Assembly (NCBI RefSeq): GCF_008831285.2
Contig: NC_045142.1
Coordinates: 4,595,501-4,659,500, forward strand
Direction of reading: 5' to 3'
Length of the DNA: 64,000 nt
From: Nymphaea colorata
Taxonomy: Eukaryota > Streptophyta > Magnoliopsida > Nymphaeales > Nymphaeaceae
Shown here: positions 44,342-57,914 of the stretch, piece by piece
Numbering within the stretch: position 1 is the stretch's first letter
How the letters are laid out: every line of letters begins with the position of its first letter
Translations under genes and position numbers: made by a program
Notes under the pieces: model-generated
The model's database searches: none
Told to the model about the DNA's origin: nothing
The model's input: only the letters and a program-made list of their open reading frames with translations

Positions 44342-47312
44342 CACACACAAAAATATGCCTCAGATATTGTGTCACTTTGTCCATAAGTCCCACTTACTTT
44401 GTTTTTATTTTTCCGTTGCCTTTCAATGATGCTGGTAGGGGTCCAGTGAAATCATTGTATGCTAAGTTCCTGAAACCAGCCAATGGTAATGCTGTTACAA
44501 TAATGTCAAATTGGAGATTAAACCACATTTACTGATTCACATTATAGGAGCACACTGCGATGGGGGAATAGAAGACTCAATAGATTGCAATTTGAGCATA
44601 ACAAATTGACAAAGCTATAGTGCAAACAAACAGCTAAATTTTCATGTTTCCTCGGTCTGGCAAAAGGAGAACAAGAAAAACTTTCCAGAAGAAGTGTTGC
44701 CATCAATTTATTGATGACCCAAAAGAGACGGTTGAGAAACAAGATGAATGAACTGAAGAACACACATTTGGTCCTAGTACATGATCTATTCGAGCAGCTT
44801 CAACTCGATTGGTGTTTAAATAATGCCAAGTTCATGTAACTTACAAAGATAGCATGCCCATATAAAGTTCCAAAACTACGAGAAGCAACCTCACCTAGTT
44901 TCATCATACCAACCTCAATCTTGAGCTTCAGCTTCAAGTCACAAGTTCTCATATAGGTTGTAGTTTTAAATGGTTGGGCTTAAGACCACAGAAAAAGAAC
45001 AAGGTAACAGACAAATTGACAAGGAATAACATAAACCTATTAGAGGTATGAACTACAGACATCCATCCTGAGGTCTACCTGTAAATCTACAGAAATGATG
45101 TTCTCCCTTCCTTTAGAGGTTCTAGGCCTCCATGGGAAGCCTTGTTGATGACAAATGCTGCGTAAGCTCTCTCTTCAACTAGCAGCCATGAACTCTAAGG
45201 AGTTTTTTTAGCATTTACTTCCACACGCTTTTCTTACAAAAGATGAAGGATAAGAGAGAGAAAGAGAGCCACTGACACAAGCCAAAGATTGTTGAAATGG
45301 ATGAAACTTACAAGATAGATATTTACAGATGTTTCCTGAAACATAACATCCTGTATAAGTTATTTTAATTACATTTACGTCAAGATGGAACCTTTCGTTT
45401 CTTATGGCTGTGTTTCAATACAATTTGTGATTTTAAAATACCCAGACTTTCATTACAAGATGGACCAAGCCAGGACAGGGACGAATAGATAATGCTATTA
45501 GCACCAAGCACAGAGTGAGTCAGGTGTACAAGACTCCGTGTTCAAACATTAGCACACGTGGCGCCCATGTAAAAAAAAAAGACTTGCTCATCTAAAAAAG
45601 TTTCAAGAAATCTTACAAATTTTAAAAATAGAACCCCAAAACATTCGACACCTTTAGAAAAAAAAAAATCCTAGCTAGCTCTACCGAGATTGAATTTGTT
45701 CAGCATAGTGAAAAACAGTATTTGGAAGTTTGCTTTGAATGTTCTGCCCAGTGACTATTTTGGGCCCTTTGACTTGCCACGGTTAGGCCTGAACATGAGC
45801 GGGGTTGAGCTAGAGTTGGGCCAGCTCGAGCTTAGTTCGACACCTAAAATACTCAACTCAAGCTCGGCTCAAGCTTAACAAATGAGGTATGAGCTTGACT
45901 CGATAAAGCTCAGCTCGACTGGACTCGATAAGATCATTTCTTTGATTTTCAAACAATCAACCAAACTTGCTGCCAACTTCTATCGAGGTGCAAAAATGTC
46001 TGGAATAATGACAGACGAAAAAAGAAAAGTAGCCATTGTCGTAGTCTCTCTCACTCTCCTCCTTTTTTTTTTTTTTTTTCCATTCCTCATAGCAAAAACA
46101 GTTCAAGAGAATTGAGGACGCATGAGCCCAAGTTAAGCTGTATCGAGTCGACTTTAGTGAACTCGAGCTTGACTCACCTAAACAACTGATTTCCACTCAA
46201 CTCGTTTGTGAAACGAGTCACCTTGAACTCAAGTTTGAGACGAGCTTTACCAAATTAAGTCCGATCTACTCGACTTAATGTTCTGGCCTAGCCAAACTCC
46301 TTCATTTGGTGGGTTCCCCCTTCAGGGCCCTATTCACCTAGGAGCGCATGGATACATGGGAAGAGGAAAGGGAAGCGTCATTAGAACTGAAAGAAAGAAA
46401 ACAGTTTAGAGCAAACAATCAAGCACTGAAACCTTCCCTATTACAAATGAAAGAAAGAAAAAAGTTTAGAGCGAACAATCAAGGATTGAGACCTGCCGTA
46501 CAAAAATGGTGTTTGTACTAAAACGGAAAAGAAAAACATTAAGTTTCACGACTAATTCATTGAAGCTCTTTTGTGTGTAGAAACTCACAACTCTTCCAAG
46601 TAAGGAAGGAGACCCAAGAACTCTGGGATCTGTCCACTCAAACTGTTGTTACTAAGATCACTGCAAAATCAGAGTTGATACTGATTAGTGAAAGTCTATA
46701 ATTAAGCAAGTGAAAGGCCAACTTGACTGCATTTTACTCACATTATCTCAAGCGCAGTTAGCCCGCTGAAGTCTGGAAGGGCGCCCTCCAAGCCAGAACT
46801 ATTAAGGTGCCTAAAAAAGCAAAGGAAAATGGACGACATATACAAAACTCTCTTTAAGATCAAAATAATAAACTTGCACGCGACTTGCAGACTTAGAAAA
46901 CCTGACATATTAATTTTGCACCGTGGAATTCAAATATATATATATACAACTTTCAATTAGCAGCAGGTATATGCATTAAGGGGGTCTCAGATCTGATTGT
47001 TAATTATGTGATACTCACAGTTCAATCACTCGTGGTGGATCATCAGTATTGCAGTTGAGCCAGTCCCAAGTGAACCCTGCTGGAAGGCATGGATCACCTG
47101 CCCATGACTGAAGTTGTTGATACTGACCCTGTAACACCTTCAACGCCTTCACTGCAAACCATTGTCACAAGAAAATAATATGGAAAAGGATAATTGTACA
47201 GAGCATAAATTGAAGAAATGCCAGTATACTTCAAAACGCTATTCTCAAGCCAAAACATAGCTTATGCCTCAGATGTTTCACTCAGATCTACAAACCGACT
47301 CCCTATCTCTCT

Positions 47313-47355
<43 letters not shown>

Positions 47356-49072
47356 GGAGTTCCTCTATATGTGCCCATTTCTGAACGATGTCACTATGCC
47401 AATGGAACGGTGAAATATATTAATGCGCTGCAAGAGCTGACATGTGGAATATTTATATATACATATATGTGTGTGTGTATCAAGAGAGAGAGAGAGAGAG
47501 ATATGAGTACTCTATTCTGCTGAGCTGAAGGCGTAGACCCGTCTGTTGTCCACCCTCTCCTATCCCTCCTCCCCTCTCCCGTTGCTTCCCCTCCCCAGTC
47601 CCTGTTCCCCTGCTTTTCCTCCCCTATTGCCCTTGTTAATTCATGGCATCAAACCCAAAGCAGTGGAAGAATTTATTGGGAGTGAATAGAACAAGGAGAG
47701 TAATTCTTATTGAGAGTATGGTGGATCAAAATGGAGAGTAGTGGAGGATTGCCCTAAGCAGACAATTACATAAATATATTTATACATAACTATTATAAGA
47801 AATGGAGTAGGCGACCAGTTTGTTAGAGAGCATCTAATTTGTTAGTTCCATTTCAACTGTTCTTCTCAAGACTTCCATGACAATCCTCCTCACGCTATTT
47901 CAACTATCCCAATTTGCTAACTATACTTTGAAAGCCTTCTCTTCCAAGGGGTTTAGAGAAGATGTGTATAGGTTGCAGATTACTCTCAAAATGCATAGTG
48001 CATATCCCTCTATCTTGAATCTTTTCTGTATCGAAGTGATAGTCCACTACGACTTTTATGTGTTTCCTTCTTTCATGAAACGTTATTGCACTGCTGCTTG
48101 GTTGTCACATTCCAGTTCCATTGTCTGCACAACTTCCATATCTTAGTCATTTAGTGTGCATTTGATCCATTGACCGATATCTGCACTAGACTTTTGTTAT
48201 CACTCTCTGCTTTTTTTCTTACAAGTCACCAATTTGCCTTTCAAAAAGGGAACTGTGGTGCAGGAAATTTCGTGCGCCAGTATGATTAAGGACTAAAATA
48301 TCCCCATTCACATTGAAGAAAACTTTTTCTGAAGACAAAAATGAAAATCGGAAAAAGTAGAAAGTCAAAAATTACCAAAATATCCCATCGGGTCCTTTAG
48401 GGCGTGTCTCTCTCCCCAAAAAGTAGCAGTACCATGTGTCGATCTCTTACTATTAGGGTCCCTTAGTCAGATTCTGCATACTCGACTAACATGAAAGTGG
48501 TTGTTTCTTCTCATGGTGATTCCTTTATTAGGAGAAGGTTTCAGGTAACTAGTACTCTTTGTAATTCTGCTTACACGATGTTTGGTCATGTGTTAGTAAG
48601 ATAGATTAGCTTGCTAACTAGTTCATCGAAAAATTGTTGCATCTATAAGAGATTCTTCTTCATCCTTCATTTGCTTTAGCTTAAGATTCATTTTCATGTG
48701 AGTGTCAGTGGTTCCTCAATTCATATATATATATATTGCTTATAACATGAAGCAATCATAATGTCAAAGTTTTTACATTTTTTCTAGAATCCTAAAACTT
48801 ATCTCCATCAATCCAACTACTGTATGTGCTCAAAATGTTTAAAACAGTGGCATCAAAAAAATAAGTTGGCAAAAAATCTCATGCTTACATCAGATTCAAT
48901 CAATAGGTTTATTTAATAGCTTTCGTGTCTTTGTGGGCTGGGTAACTAATAGATGGGCCATGTGAAGTAGTCATGAGTTATCTAATTAATTTGAATAATA
49001 ATCTCGATTAGTTGTGAGTTCTTTAATTAACTTGATTCATGATTGTGTTCACTAATTGCATAAGGGGGGGGG

Positions 49073-49122
<50 letters not shown>

Positions 49123-52100
49123 ATCATCTTCGTTGGTTCCACTCACAAGTCGGCGACTGATCACTTGAAAAAGTTCCATGGCATTGAGGATGGGAGGAAG
49201 GGATGCATCTGGTGTGTTGACCAAGGAAATGACCGATTCGCCACTCAGATTAAGACCGTGATTGAAGACCATCGAACCTGACTGATAAGGAGGGACTATA
49301 GGAAGAGTGATACCCTTGATGCCATCAACGAAGAAATCGAATGACCTGCTCTTGGTTTGATAAGTGACCTGTGACACTTCCAAGAAATAGAAAATGTAGT
49401 AATAGAGGCCATCTACCAAACCCATCTCCGAGGATGGAACGATCAGAGTGGTCTCGTTATTCGACGCTGGAGTTATCGCGTGTGCTAGTGCCAGTCCTGA
49501 CATTTCAGAGAACTTTGGGATGGAGCTCATGTTGTCTCTCGCCACGCTGATCACCCCATCAATCGCGCCACTCGGATGCCAGTAACGATCATAAGGGTCA
49601 CTTTGATACCTGCCAATGAAACCGCGGAGTATCAAAGCAAGTCTAATCAGTTGTAGCTCGTGCTCATTACAAATCGTGATTACCTCTTCAACTATTTATA
49701 ACCATATTGAGAAATATATAGTTATATAGTCCTTATAACCATATTGAGAAAAATATAGCCCCCACTTTCTTCACTTCTTTAATAATAATAATAATTTTTT
49801 TATTTAGTGAGCAGGAGACCTTTGAACTTGTTTATGGGTGGCTCTCTTTTTACAACACAGAAATTGATGCTTTGTTGACAAAGTTCATAGGGATCAGGAG
49901 AGGGTAAGGTTCATGCATGGAGGCAGAGGGCTCTTAGCTGAAGGAAAAGTACTCGGAGGGCGTAAATGGCAGCTTGTCAACTAGTGTCTGACATTGACAA
50001 GGTAACAGGCTGCGAGGGCCAGAAGGCGGGCTCTGAAGGCCATACTTGAGACCAATGAAGGCAAAACGGGTGATCAGAAGTGTTAAACCGCCACAACAAG
50101 GAGCACGATAAACAGTGGATTTATGGCCGAAAATACACATCAAAACCGTATGTGTTTAGTCTAAAACAGAAGTTATGATGTAGTTTTCTACTTGTGACTT
50201 AATATTGAGTACTTTTATACACTGTTGTACAAGCTGATTGACCAAATGGGTTGAGCTGCTCATTCAATGAATCGACCAATATCAATTATTTAGACGAATT
50301 GGTTGTCAATTGGAAATACCATTTCAAATTTTTTTTTAATTAATTAAAAATTTGTTAAAAAATAATGCATGACAAGTTTGAATTAGCCACCGAATTGAAC
50401 AAATCAGTCTATTGAGGCTAATTCTGATAACATTATGCTTTGCTCATTCAAAGCTTCAAAAACTATATATGAAGTGGAATTTATAATAAGCATGTTATCT
50501 TTTAACTTCCTAAATTGAACTTTCATACAGTCCCGGAGTTGGTTAGTGCAATAAATGGGGCGATGGATGCTAAGTGGCCAGTGTTCGTTTGAACACTGAA
50601 GGGATGGTAGTCCAAGACACTGAAAGCCTAACCTGTATCTTAAAGGCACAAAGGAAACGGTGGTCTTCCCCGCTTACCCAGACTAATCGGACCTTCATAT
50701 GCCAGCTCAGTTGAAGGGGTTACCCCTCAAACCTTAGCTCTGTAGTAGAGACGCATGTAAGTTGATGTTAGTTACTTTATTTGTATATTGATATTTCTCC
50801 AACTTTTTATTTGTTATCATATGAGCCCTTAAAAATTAAAACTTAAACTATTACTGCCCCTTAGTTTTAGGCTCAGCCACTGCCTTAGCTCCTCAAAGTT
50901 CACATACTCTTGCTCTTGTCTTACCTTATTATGTCCTTTGCTCCGAAGGCTGTCCTCCTCCACTTTAGAAGAACGTCTTCCGTGTCCTCGGTTTGATACA
51001 TGCCCAGCTCAAATTCCTTAACTTCAAGAGCAGAGATGAAGGGTATGTGGTCGGGCGATGTTCGAGCAACACAGACGCTGATGTTGTCTCTCTTGGGCGC
51101 ATAAATCACTTCCCAATAAAGGGTGGTATCTAATGAAGTTGTCACGCTGGCCCAATTGTTCCCATCAAATTGAAGATCGAAGGATGGTGGCGACGACTTC
51201 CCGTCGTAGTTGCCGTAGAAGAAGGATGCCCTTATCATGTGCTTCTTTCCCATCGCCACGCTTGGTATCACGTAGCAGCTCTTTATTTGCGATGGGAAGT
51301 AACGGAGGGTCTTGTCCTCTTCGTGGTATGAAGTGGTAACCTGGACGCGGTTTGTTTTCCCTGTCTTAATGTAGTCACCGTCGCCGACCCATTTGATGCC
51401 CAGCTCGTCCGTGCGCGTACCCGTCGGACCTCCACAATCGATGCTCAAGAACACTGAAGGACACAAAGAAAACTCACCGGTTACATGAGGTGCTGGACGT
51501 CAAGTTTTGTAAGCCATTAGGTTAGCATATATCAAAGGTGGGCCCTATTGGCTATTACTAATATGTATATTTACTTTAATGCATTATCATTGTACATGCA
51601 CAGCCATCACTTTAACCTTGTCACTTTTAACCTTGTCCTTGTTATTATGTCATACCCTTATCTTTATTTCACACCCATTATCTCATAGTTTTATCGTTAT
51701 CTCATATTTAGGGAGTTTGAAATAACGATGAAAGGTAATATGAGATAATGATAAGAATATGAAATAATGACAAATGTATGATATAATATGTGTAACATAA
51801 CGATATAAATATGACATAATGACAAAATTATGAAATAACGACAAGAATATGAGATAATGATATGAGCAAGACCAAAAAAAAAATATCGAATCTTAAAACC
51901 TTACTTTCTTTGTTTTTCTTTTGTCCCTACAAAAAGTTCTTTGTTCTATTAACTATTGACATTTTTTGTCATGACTAGCTTCGGAGGTGTATTTAACTAG
52001 CTTTAGGAGTGTTGCGTATTTAAATGGTGTTTAAGAGTATTGCAGTCAATATGCACCGGAAGAAAAGGGGAATTGAGGGAAATTTTGGTACATTTTGAAA

Positions 52101-54071
52101 AGGTAATATCCAACTTACGGGTACCCGTATGATCTAAAAGCGGTTATATTCACTGGGTAGTATGTCATACACATGAGCTTCTAATGGGTGCATAAGTATG
52201 CAGACCTATGCATGTAACCAGCTTGGTATATAACTAGGTTTGATTGTACTCTTTTTTTTTTTTTTTTTAAAGGAAAGAAAAAGGCTATAGGTAATACTCC
52301 CACTAGGTTCAACTATCAAGGGACATGCATTTTGATTACTTTTTTATTTTGTTTTTTTATGGGACATTTGGATAACACCTAAAACTAATTTTTGATGGGA
52401 AAAAATGGCTTTCCTTCCAAAACATCATTTCAATGCATTTGCATAACACCGAAAGTAGGTTTTTTTGGTTTAAAACTCAATTTTGATAACTTTCCTTTTT
52501 TCTCTAAAAAAAAAGCAAATAACCTAGGCCCTCCAAATCATTCACAAAAAGGTGCTTTTTGGTCCTATTATCCAAATACACGAACTAGTTTTTAAAAACT
52601 GATTAAGAAACTAATTTTTTCCAAAACTAGTTTTTGCAGAACTAATTTTTTTTTTTGGTGTCATCCATCCGCTACCACACTGGTCCTCGTGTTCTAGTTT
52701 TGTAGGAGAAGGGTATTTTTTGGTACTTTTGAAGAAATAGAAATAGATATATTTCAAGAACACTTTTTGTTTTCCAAATTTTTACCTTTACAGTTTAAAA
52801 GAAACAAATCTCTTGGCCACACTTGAACATACGCCCTCCTATTACTTGGTCATATCATTGTTATCGGTATTGGTGTGTACCAAACGAGAGTGAGTAACAA
52901 ACATAAATACCCATCGAAAAGAAACAAGGAGTAGTTAAGGCTATTTTTGGAATTAAAAAAATCTTTTTTAAAATTTTATTCTTTTTTTTTTTTAATTAGA
53001 TCTGTCCATGAATATGACCAGCTTCAATGTCAAACCACCTATTAGATATATTTATCAACATACGTAGCCCCTTGCCAAATAGATGCATCGCAATGTGGAA
53101 TTACATGTATAATTTTTGCTTCTAATAACGGTTTAAAAACCTTAGGGATGAACTTGTTCTACGAAAGTGAAAGTGAAGGATGAATTTGGAGAACTTAAAA
53201 AGCGAATCATAGATTTATAACATAACCGGTAAGATAAGGACTTATATAGAAAAACCTCTTGCAATAGGGATTCATTCGGGGCAGATCTACCTTGTATTTA
53301 ATCAACAAGCGACCGAAAAATTTTCCAAGATATATCCGAAGGGAACTCATAACGATAGTTATAAGTATTGCTTTTTTTAGATGGTCAGGTTCTTTGGGTA
53401 TAATATGTCGAGATTGAAAAAAGGAAAAACAATGTAAATTTTTACAAAATTTTAAAAAATCTTGAAATGTTAAGAAAATTAAAGAATAAGTAGATAAGCA
53501 ACCAATAAACATTAGAAAATAGAAACAAGCAGTTTGATTTTACAAAGCATACAGAAAACGCCCAAAACGAAAAAAAAAGGTGGGACAAACACAAAATCGT
53601 TTGGCGTTTTTTTGCCGTTTTATTCGATTGGCTCATTTTTTTCATTCTTAAGATGTATTTGAAAAAAAAAACATGTTTTTTTTTTTGTGACTAGCGTCAT
53701 AACTAACATGTAGGGCGATATTGGAGTAGAGATGCACAGCCCGGGGGGGCAGGTGCCCTAGCCCCCTTAAAAAAAAGTTTAGAAAATTTATGTATAAAAT
53801 TAAAAAAAAAATTCATGTATCCTACATAAAAAATTTGAAAAATGATATTTGGGTTTTTGTCAAAATTTTGAAACCATAATATTGCCTTCCTATGAAAAAA
53901 TCTTGACTCCACCAGATGTAGACTACACATGTGGCCATGTATTTTACGATTAGCAACGAAATCAAACGAGTGGAAGTCGAGACCTTGAGAAGACTTACAT
54001 TTATCAGCAATCCCCGAGAAAATTTGGATTATAATACAAAAGGAAACGAACAGAAGACCGGATTTTGCCAT
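39004..54071 (-). CDS. Malectin-like/LRR receptor-like serine/threonine kinase (LRR-RLK I type)
   Basis: Thirteen exons fit consensus sites and phase: 54071-53999, 51453-50925, 49609-49122, 47151-47019, 46810-46742, 46660-46589, 44469-44398, 44094-43913, 41830-41613, 41513-41387, 40343-40275, 40184-40004 and 39334-39004. They total 2544 nt, 847 aa. The first exon is a signal peptide ([20 protein letters not shown]). A malectin-like domain runs to about 360 ([20 protein letters not shown]), then WAGDPC and three LRRs to about 478. The TM is at 498-520. The kinase has [11 protein letters not shown], Lys 596, HRDIKSTN (Asp 694), DFGISK (Asp 712) and ERPTM; all catalytic residues are present (RD kinase). 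The APE-like motif reads DPQ instead of the usual DPE. The C-tail is short. Plasma-membrane receptor by family; ligand unknown. Large introns (2545, 1970 and 2082 bp) carry microsatellites and repeats. Confidence 0.92.
44297..44349. repeat. (TC)n(AC)n microsatellite in intron 7
   Basis: About 21 TC units then ATACACACAC; on the minus (gene) strand this is (GT)n(GA)n. Confidence 0.95.
45784..46290. mobile_element. TIR element with TAGGCCTGAACAT ends and GAGCTCGAGCTT words
   Basis: Left TAGGCCTGAACAT and right ATGTTCTGGCCTA form a 13-bp inverted repeat with one mismatch. Flanking 8-mers GCCACGGT and GCCAAACT agree at 5 of 8 bases, compatible with a decayed hAT target duplication. The interior is of GAGCTTGACTCGA-type words and has no real coding. 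It sits in intron 6 of the large receptor kinase gene. Confidence 0.6.
47316..47352. repeat. (TA)n microsatellite in intron 3
   Basis: About 18 TA units. A GT run then a GA run follow at 47466-47502. Confidence 0.95.
48255..48395. repeat. Dispersed repeat family K, copy 4
   Basis: Shares AAATTTCGTGCGCCAGTATG, ATTAAGGAC and GAAGACAAAAATGAAAATCG with the other copies. Inside intron 3 of the large receptor kinase gene. Confidence 0.4.
49064..49121 (-). repeat. CT microsatellite beginning at the exon 3 donor
   Basis: On the gene strand the intron begins GTCTCTCTCT directly after exon 3 (GAT G|GT), runs about 22 CT units, then a run of 12 C. It occupies the same intron position as the CT-filled intron of the malectin-LRR gene at 5506-5586. 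Confidence 0.9.
51580..51870. repeat. Back-to-back inverted arrays of a ~19-bp unit
   Basis: To the right of about 51716 the unit is AATATGAGATAATGATAAG with variants (ATATGAAATAATGACAA). To the left the inverse appears (TTATCTCATA, TTATTATGTCATA, CCTTGTCAC). Together they can form a long imperfect hairpin within intron 1 of the large receptor kinase gene. Confidence 0.65.
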
Positions 54072-54134
54072 GAAACTTCACACCACCGCCTTCTTCATGG
54101 GAGGATGCATCTTTGGCCAGCAAAGCTAGAGGCT

Positions 54135-54140
54135 TTATAA
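54135..54140 (-). promoter_or_regulatory. Candidate TATA box of the large receptor kinase gene
   Basis: Minus strand GACTTTATAAAGCC lies about 65 bases upstream of the ATG at 54071, a spacing that suits a short 5' leader. Confidence 0.5.
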
Positions 54141-54141
54141 A

Positions 54142-55019
54142 GTCGCGACGATTTCCTGGTCTTCCCCTCGGCAAGTTTTCGTAATAAGGCATGAAAAATA
54201 GTGAGGCATTTTTCTAAAGAATGTGGTTATAAGGTCGGCAGCCTTGGTGTCCTTTCACATGTAAAGTTTGATCATGTAAATACTTTTTAAGTTTTGGCCA
54301 CAGAATTAAATATTTTTTTTTCCGGTAAGAAGCAGTTATCAATATCGACGGTTAATCTGCCCGTATTAATGGCCAACCATCGTGGGTCACCTATTATAAC
54401 ATCTATTTGCTTTTCTTTCAAAATTTATCCTGTTCGGGGCTATCGTTTCTCTAGTTATGCAGTTATTAGCTTTCGTGCCATAGGGAATTAATATTTTATT
54501 ATAAGAGGTTTGTCTTTTTTAACTCAAAAGTTTAATTTCTCGTGTGGAATTCCATGTAGCAAGTGGGAGGTTAATCTTACTGCATGAGTGAGTGAAGATT
54601 GAAGTCTCCTTAATTTTTTGAAGTTTTGATGGTTTAGGGCTGCTTTTGGTGTATTGGGAAAACACCCCTATGCTTCAACTTATATATCAATGCCATCCTT
54701 TTACAATACAAATGATGTATAGATCTCATAGTTTCATTCTTTTTTTGACAAGGAAATAGGTGGAAAATTAGTTTTGAAATTACCTGATCCCTTAGTCACC
54801 GAAATCCATAAAAAATATAATGAGAAGGAATAAGTTCACCAATAAGATAATCTAAGTATGAGAATCTAATTTATACGGGAAGAGCTAGTAAAGAAATGTA
54901 CTAAAAACAATTATAGTTAGACGGTTAAAAGGAGAAGATAGCTTCTTTAAATAAATTTATAGACCACAAAGGTATGAATAGGAGAGACATTTTTGGAGAG
55001 AAAGAACTTTAAGAAAAGT
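54142..55019. other. No gene seen
   Basis: Upstream region of the large receptor kinase gene. Short frames have no family resemblance. Confidence 0.45.
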
Positions 55020-55027
55020 TCAGTGCA

Positions 55028-55219
55028 ACGGCAGAGCTAGAAATTTTTTCTTGAAGGGGGTCAACTTAAAAGTTATTTAAATTTTGACCCAAGCTGAAAT
55101 ATCATTTTTTTAAATTTTTTTATAGGATAACTTTTTCTAAAACTTACATGTAAATTTAAAAAAAAAATATTGAGGTGGGTTCAATGCTCGCATGGGCCCT
55201 CCTTGGCTCGGCCCCTGAA
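55028..55219. mobile_element. CAGTGGCGGAGC-type hAT MITE
   Basis: The left end reads ACGGCAGAGCTAG and the right GGCTCGGCCCCTG. TCAGTGCA (55020-55027) and TCAGTGTA (55220-55227) form an 8-bp target duplication with one mismatch. Non-coding and AT-rich inside. Confidence 0.6.
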
Positions 55220-55227
55220 TCAGTGTA

Positions 55228-56357
55228 CCATTCAAACCCAAACCCAAGATGAGCTGAGGAAACCATGATTGATCATAAAAATGACAAACATAAGAAGATT
55301 GGCACAACTTAGGCCGGGGCTGATAGGTGGTTGGTCACTAGGAGACAACCCCAGAACCAGAAGGTGTTTCCACCTTTACTCGGGATCACCTCGTATTCGC
55401 CCAAACAAAGAAACGAAATCATCAAATGCTTTTTAATATGTGGAATGAATGGGGTTGGGAGTTGGGTCGCTTGCTGGAGTCCCAAGTGCCAATGTCTTAA
55501 AACCATTTGGGATATTCAAATGTTCATACTTGATTCTATGCACTTGATGTCTTCTTTTAGTTAATTTTCTTGATTTCATTCATTACTGCCGGGAGAAAGC
55601 CAACCAAAACCATTATTACAAAGAAATGAAAGGAAATAATGACATCGGAAGACAAAAAACAAAACGGAGAAGGAGCAAGAAAAAAACTCCTGGGCAGATG
55701 ATCTTTTTCTAGTTAAGTTGGGTTTCACAAGCATTTAAACTCTTTTTTTTTTTTTTTTTTTTTCTGTCAAAAGCTCCTGTCAGATTGTTATTAATTTTAA
55801 CCAAATTGCTGCGTGTTGGGTTGGAATAAACAAACAGTTGGTGTAACGTGCAGATCAGTTTGGTGCCTAATTAATTCATGGAGATCGATTCACGTGATCA
55901 CAGGAAGGCTTCTCGGGCCAGCCACCTCGGATGGTCGATTAAAGGGTTTAACTGCAGGGTTAGAGAGATCGGAAGACAAGCCAAGCAAATGGGATTTCTG
56001 ATCATGAGTTTGAGATTCTGTCATTGATCATGAAGAAGAGTTTGGGAATGACCAGACTTTGGAGAAAAAGTATGGTTTGGTTGACGATTTTTATGCATCC
56101 GTAAAGGCGTTGATAACATGAAATGTCCACATTTCCCTTGGGGCATATATTAGATTATCTTTACCTGAATTTTCCACAAACACAAAAGCGACTAGCGATA
56201 AGCTTGAAGCATATATACGTAGCCACTGAGTCATGACTCTAGGGCCTAGATGATACTTGGGGATATCAAACGAGGGCCATCAATATTTTTTATGGATTGA
56301 AGGTTCATTTGATGTCTCTAGACATCATCGAAGCTTAAAGTCACCACTCAATTTTCT

Positions 56358-56393
<36 letters not shown>

Positions 56394-57436
56394 TATATAT
56401 ATATATATGGAAGGTTGATTTTTCAAGTTAAACCTAAAATTTAAATAATTAATGTAGCAATTCTGGACGCAAGGTTTGTAATAACAAAATGCCAATTGCG
56501 TAAATTTAACATTGCTGTTATGGGTTCAATTCGCAAGATCTTGGCTGTCTTTGGCCATCAGATAAGAAGGAGATAAGTTTTTAACTTCATTTTGTATGGG
56601 ATTTTAGTTCTGCAACCCACTCTGGTGGACTCAAATGGAAGATATATTAAAAACAAAATGAGTTTGGTACTGTGGATTGGAAATATTTTAATTTCAAGAG
56701 AATAAAAACAAAATATCTCTTGAGCCATATATTTATAATGAAAAATACATAAACGTATATGAAAAATGATTTTTAATATATATGTATATATATACATAGA
56801 TAGTGAAGCTGAGTTAGGTCCAGCCAAAGATGTTCTTGACACGGCCATTTTTTACGGCTCAAACTCATCTAGATGCCCACTTTCACGATGGCTAAAATTA
56901 ATATTTATGAGGGACACAAAAATTTGTCCTTGATACTAAAAAAAAAATGCAGGAAAACCTGTTCGTTTATAGTTTCGGGAAAATAATATTATATCTGGTC
57001 AAGGTCAAGGTTGACGCGACAACCGCTTGAGGAGTCCCTTTCCTTGCTGCAAAACGTTACTTACAGCACATGCATGCATGATTCGTTTGCTATAGTATTT
57101 ATATTACATTGTCCAAATTAATTCAAAAATTAACTTCATGGAAGATAATCAAACAGGGGAGGGATTACTTGAAAAACTGAAGTATTTGCAATGATCTCAA
57201 ACAAAATATTTATCAGATCTCAGATCGATATGCAAACGCTAGTAGTTGAAGTTGCCCTTCCCTTGGCGCGTCTGTTGAGATCTGTATGCAACGGTAATAG
57301 TTGAAGTTGCTCTTCCCTTGGGTAGCTGTATATATTTGGCTGCAGTTAGAAACTTGACATAATTGTACACATTTTTATGGTGAAGGAGAGTATATTCTGG
57401 CTTTCTACCCAACTGCCCATGAGTTGTAGACGTGTT
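55228..57436. other. No gene seen
   Basis: Contains a long T run near 55742-55763, TA/AC microsatellites at 56358-56408 and a near-duplicate GTTGAAGTTGCYCTTCCCTT at about 57245 and 57300. No supported gene. Confidence 0.4.
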
Positions 57437-57705
57437 CAACATATGATCGGATTCAGATTCAGATACACATAAATATTTGATTGGATTTAGATAAAGATTC
57501 AGATCCGATTTGTTTTAAACAAATATCTATATCTGATGCTCTTATATTTTGAAAACCAGGAAAATTCTGTTCAAAATTTCCTTTGGGGTTGTAAAATTAG
57601 TTTTTGGATTCAAATTCAAATACAGATAAGACTTTTCTTTGTTCGTCTTCAAATCTGAACATGTGAATATCATAAATATGATTAAGGACATATCCCATTC
57701 AAATC
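57437..57705. repeat. TCGGATATCCGAT-type repeat, copy 3
   Basis: GATCGGATTCAGATTCAGAT, ATCCGATTTG, AACAAATATC and GATAAGACTTTTCTTTGTTC align by eye with segments of copies 1 and 2 in the same order. More decayed. Confidence 0.5.
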
Positions 57706-57914
57706 GAGAGTGGCATATTTACTTTGACGTAGTCATAGCCAAGAGTACAAATTGATCGATCGGCCTAACACAACACCAAAATGTTGGTGGAGTCATTAAG
57801 ATCGAATACTATCCTAGAAGCTATAGGGCAACGAGTGGTCGGGCTTGGCGGGTTCCATGTTCTGACATTTTTTGTAGAAGGGCATTTTTGTCCTTTAAAA
57901 TTACTTCACCTTTA

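Noticed and set aside
49039-49281. Plus-strand frame with an RERERE tract
   Set aside because: Antisense of the malectin exon plus the GA repeat; the minus-strand exon explains it fully.
53703-53998. Continuation of the signal-peptide frame past the exon 1 donor
   Set aside because: The extension is low-complexity and includes a GGGGGCAGGTGCCC-type repeat; the GTAAGT donor with phase 1 fits exon 2 exactly.
38990-54080. Separate genes for the kinase part and the malectin part
   Set aside because: All 13 exons join in phase and give the family order signal, malectin, LRR, TM, kinase, so one gene is simpler despite 2-kb introns.
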